Source: Clostridia bacterium (GTDB lineage: Bacteria; Bacillota; Clostridia; Oscillospirales; CAG-272). Taken from it: a stretch of 7,422 nucleotides of DNA. The translations under genes and the position numbers were made by a program. The notes under the pieces are model-generated. The model had not been told where the DNA came from, did no database searches, and was given only the letters and a program-made list of their open reading frames with translations. Below, one piece after another: positions 5,344 through 7,422 of the stretch; positions within the stretch are counted from its first letter, which is position 1; every line of letters begins with the position of its first letter. The stretch lies in NCBI GenBank assembly GCA_017452335.1, contig JAFTMP010000057.1, forward strand, positions 1 to 7,422, read 5' to 3'.

Positions 5344-6609
5344 ATGAACGTAACCATTACAAAGGGTGCAGGCGCGGGAAAAGTGAAGGCGATCCCGTCT
5401 AAGTCCGATGCCCACCGATTGCTGATCTGTGCCGCACTGGCGGATCAGCCTACCACATTATACTGTCCTGCAACCTCAGAGGATATTGAAGCCACCGCAG
5501 GGGTCTTAAGAGGCCTTGGTGCAACGATTACGCGCAGTGAGGGGGGCTATACCGTGAGCCCCATTACCCGCTGCCCCGAAAAGTGCCTGCTTGATTGCGG
5601 GGAGAGCGGCTCTACCTTGCGTTTTCTCTTGCCTGTGGCGGCGGCGCTTTCGGCAAATGCCGATTTTGTGGGCAGAGGACGCTTACCGCTTCGTCCCATG
5701 AACGAGCTTTATGAAACACTTCGTACCCATGGCTCTCAAATTACAAACGAGTGCAAGCTCCCCTTTTCCCTGTCGGGCAGTTTGAGCGCAGGGGAATATG
5801 AGATTGGCGGATCGGTCTCCTCCCAATATTTATCGGGCTTGCTCATGGGCTTGCCGTTGCTTGCGGGCACAAGCACCGTAAAGGTGAAGGGCAAGCTGGA
5901 ATCGGCAGGATATGTGTCTATGACCTTGCACGCTTTAGAGCGCTTTGGCGTACAGGTGCAAAGAGAAGACAATACCTTTACTGTCTCTGGAGGCAAACCC
6001 TACAAAAGCCCCGGCGTCTTGACGGTGGAGGGAGACTGGAGCAACAGCGCCTTCTTCCTTTGTCTTGGAGCCCTTCTTGAAGAGGGCGTGACCGTGACGG
6101 GACTAAATGAGCAAACGCCCCAGGGTGACCGTGCCGTTCTGGCGGTGCTGGAGCGCATGGGCGCGCAGGTCCTTCGTGAAAAAGATGCCATTACCGTGAA
6201 AAAAGGCGAGCTGAAGGGTACTGTGGTGGATGTGAAGGATATTCCCGATTTGGTGCCTGTTTTATCAATTGTTGGCGCTCTTGCGCAGGGTGAAACCACC
6301 TTTATCAATGGCGCAAGACTCCGTGCCAAGGAAAGCGACCGCATTAAGACGGTGTGCGAAATGATCACGGCTCTTGGCGGATGTGCCAAGGAATACCCCG
6401 ACGGCTTGAGTGTGAGCGGGGGGCTGACCGGTGGAACGGTCAATGGTGCGGGAGATCACCGCATCGTCATGTCTGCCGCCATTGCCGCGGCGGTGTGCCC
6501 TGTGAAGATACTGGGGGCACAGGCGGTAAACAAGTCCTATCCCGGATTTTTTAACGATCTGGCAGGACTGGGCGCGCAAGTGAATTATGAGGAAGGATCG
6601 GGCAACTGA
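5344..6609 (+). CDS. aroA: 3-phosphoshikimate 1-carboxyvinyltransferase (EPSP synthase)
   Basis: The enzyme transfers the enolpyruvyl group of PEP to shikimate 3-phosphate, the step before chorismate synthase. The product is 421 residues, a full-length two-domain EPSP synthase. Motifs in order are IPSKSDAHR (17-25) with Lys20, Ser21 and Arg25, GESGSTLRF (86-94), RLPLRPM (113-119), SSQYLSGLL (159-167), DWSNSAFFL (231-239), DIPDLVPV (299-306) with catalytic-type Asp302, RAKESDR (327-333) with Glu330, GDHRIVMS (370-377) and NKSYPGFF (396-403). The residue matching E. coli Gly96 is glycine (Gly89), unlike the alanine of the well-known glyphosate-tolerant class. AAAGGA (5332-5337) lies 6 nt before the ATG. 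It starts 14 nt after aroB, and its stop is one base before the pheA ATG. Confidence 0.96.
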   Translation: MNVTITKGAGAGKVKAIPSKSDAHRLLICAALADQPTTLYCPATSEDIEATAGVLRGLGATITRSEGGYTVSPITRCPEKCLLDCGESGSTLRFLLPVAAALSANADFVGRGRLPLRPMNELYETLRTHGSQITNECKLPFSLSGSLSAGEYEIGGSVSSQYLSGLLMGLPLLAGTSTVKVKGKLESAGYVSMTLHALERFGVQVQREDNTFTVSGGKPYKSPGVLTVEGDWSNSAFFLCLGALLEEGVTVTGLNEQTPQGDRAVLAVLERMGAQVLREKDAITVKKGELKGTVVDVKDIPDLVPVLSIVGALAQGETTFINGARLRAKESDRIKTVCEMITALGGCAKEYPDGLSVSGGLTGGTVNGAGDHRIVMSAAIAAAVCPVKILGAQAVNKSYPGFFNDLAGLGAQVNYEEGSGN

Positions 6610-6610
6610 G

Positions 6611-7422
6611 ATGGAAGAGATCAAGGATATTAAAGAATTAAGAGCGGAAATCAACGAGATCGACGAGCAGATCGTGGAGCTGTTCACCCGCAGAATGGAA
6701 GTGTCCAAGGGTGTGGCGCTGTATAAGCAATCCAAGGGACTGCCCATTTTTGATCCCGCAAGAGAGCGGGAACGGCTCACCGATGTGGCAGAGCTGGCAG
6801 GGGAGGAATATGAGTCCTATACCCGCGTGCTCTATGCGCTGGTGATGGAATTAAGCAAAAACCTGCAGCAAAAGGTTCTGCATCCCAACTCGGGCTTAAG
6901 CGCCTCGGTGCGCAGATCTATTGAAGATACCCCCATGCTTTTCCCCGAAAAGGCAAAGGTTGCCTGCCAGGGCGTGGAGGGTGCGTATTCGGGACAAGCA
7001 TGCGAGCGTCTCTTTGCTCTGCCCGAAATTTCCTATTATAAAGATTTTGAGGGCGTCTTCAAAGCCATTGAGGAAGGGAAGTGCCGTTACGGCGTCCTGC
7101 CCATTGAAAACAGCACGGCAGGCTCGGTAAACGCCGTATACGATCTGATGATCAAATACAATTTCCGCATCGTGCGCTCCCTGCGCCTAAAGGTGGATCA
7201 CTGCTTGCTTGCAAGAAAGGGTGTCAAACCTTCGCAAATTAGGGAGGTCTGCTCCCATGAGCAGGCGATCAACCAGTGCGCCGGATTTTTAAGAAGCCTT
7301 GGAAATGTGAAAATTACCGTTTGCCCCAACACTGCCGTGGCGGCGCAAATGGTGGCAAACAGCGGCAGAGACGACATTGCCGCCCTGTCCTCCGCCTCCT
7401 GCGCTTCGCTTTACGGATTGTC
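6611..7422 (+). CDS. pheA: Bifunctional chorismate mutase-prephenate dehydratase (P-protein), 3' partial
   Basis: The protein converts chorismate to prephenate and then to phenylpyruvate, the route to phenylalanine. 270 codons are visible and the frame runs off the window. Residues 1-90 are an AroQ-type chorismate mutase; Arg11, Arg28, Lys39, Asp48, Arg51 and Glu52 fall at the same positions as the active-site residues of the E. coli P-protein. The dehydratase domain begins near residue 115 with KVACQGVEGAYSGQA, followed by YGVLPIENSTAGSVNAVYDLM (160-180), SHEQAINQCAGFL (215-227) and NTAVAAQMVA (240-249). The catalytic TRF motif and the ACT regulatory domain should lie beyond the window. The ATG is one base after the aroA stop. 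The nearest Shine-Dalgarno-like sequence, GGAAGGA (6591-6597), is 13 nt away, rather far, so translation may rely on coupling with aroA. Confidence 0.95.
   Translation, partial: MEEIKDIKELRAEINEIDEQIVELFTRRMEVSKGVALYKQSKGLPIFDPARERERLTDVAELAGEEYESYTRVLYALVMELSKNLQQKVLHPNSGLSASVRRSIEDTPMLFPEKAKVACQGVEGAYSGQACERLFALPEISYYKDFEGVFKAIEEGKCRYGVLPIENSTAGSVNAVYDLMIKYNFRIVRSLRLKVDHCLLARKGVKPSQIREVCSHEQAINQCAGFLRSLGNVKITVCPNTAVAAQMVANSGRDDIAALSSASCASLYGL

Noticed and set aside
6921..7130. 69-codon + strand ORF within pheA
   Set aside because: It is out of frame with the chorismate mutase-prephenate dehydratase coding sequence, which runs unbroken through it.

Overview
This window looks like chromosomal DNA from a spore-forming Clostridia-type Firmicute, possibly a gut lineage. 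The evidence is a sporulation sigma factor fragment beside a SipL-like DUF3794/LysM spore-envelope protein, purine-rich Shine-Dalgarno sites, and type I-beta DAHP synthase and P-protein sequences of the kind seen in Firmicutes. All supported genes are on the + strand. The species cannot be named from the sequence alone.

Region 1 (1-2048) is a sporulation block. It holds the C-terminal part of a SigK/SigE-family sigma factor (2-406), then a 525-residue SipL-like protein (471-2048). A GC-rich perfect hairpin (2053-2085) follows the latter's stop codon.

Region 2 (2049-2404) has no conventional gene but is the most interesting part of the window. After the hairpin comes an AT-rich stretch, then a strong sigma-A-type promoter (TTGACA, 17-nt spacer, TACACT, with an extended -10 TG) whose spacer and -10 carry a 6+6 inverted repeat. 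Next is a 21-codon leader ORF (2217-2282) in which nine residues are Phe or Tyr and codons 10-16 read YFYYFYF. It is followed by mutually exclusive RNA structures: a long protector hairpin (2229-2304), a 14-bp antiterminator (2284-2298 with 2345-2358) and a canonical intrinsic terminator (2338-2379) just before aroF. This matches ribosome-mediated transcription attenuation sensing Phe and Tyr, and it has the layout of proteobacterial pheA/trp leaders. T-boxes or TRAP are what one normally expects in Firmicutes.

Region 3 (2405-7422) is an aromatic amino acid operon: aroF (DAHP synthase), tyrA (prephenate dehydrogenase), aroB (3-dehydroquinate synthase), aroA (EPSP synthase) and pheA (chorismate mutase-prephenate dehydratase, cut by the window end). 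Gaps are short (31 nt, 4-nt overlap, 14 nt, 1 nt), so it is probably one transcript. It carries the entry steps of the shikimate pathway, one late step (EPSP) and both branches to Tyr and Phe. aroC, aroD/E and aroK are not in the window. The products of the operon's end branches, Phe and Tyr, are exactly the residues enriched in the leader peptide, which would close a regulatory loop.
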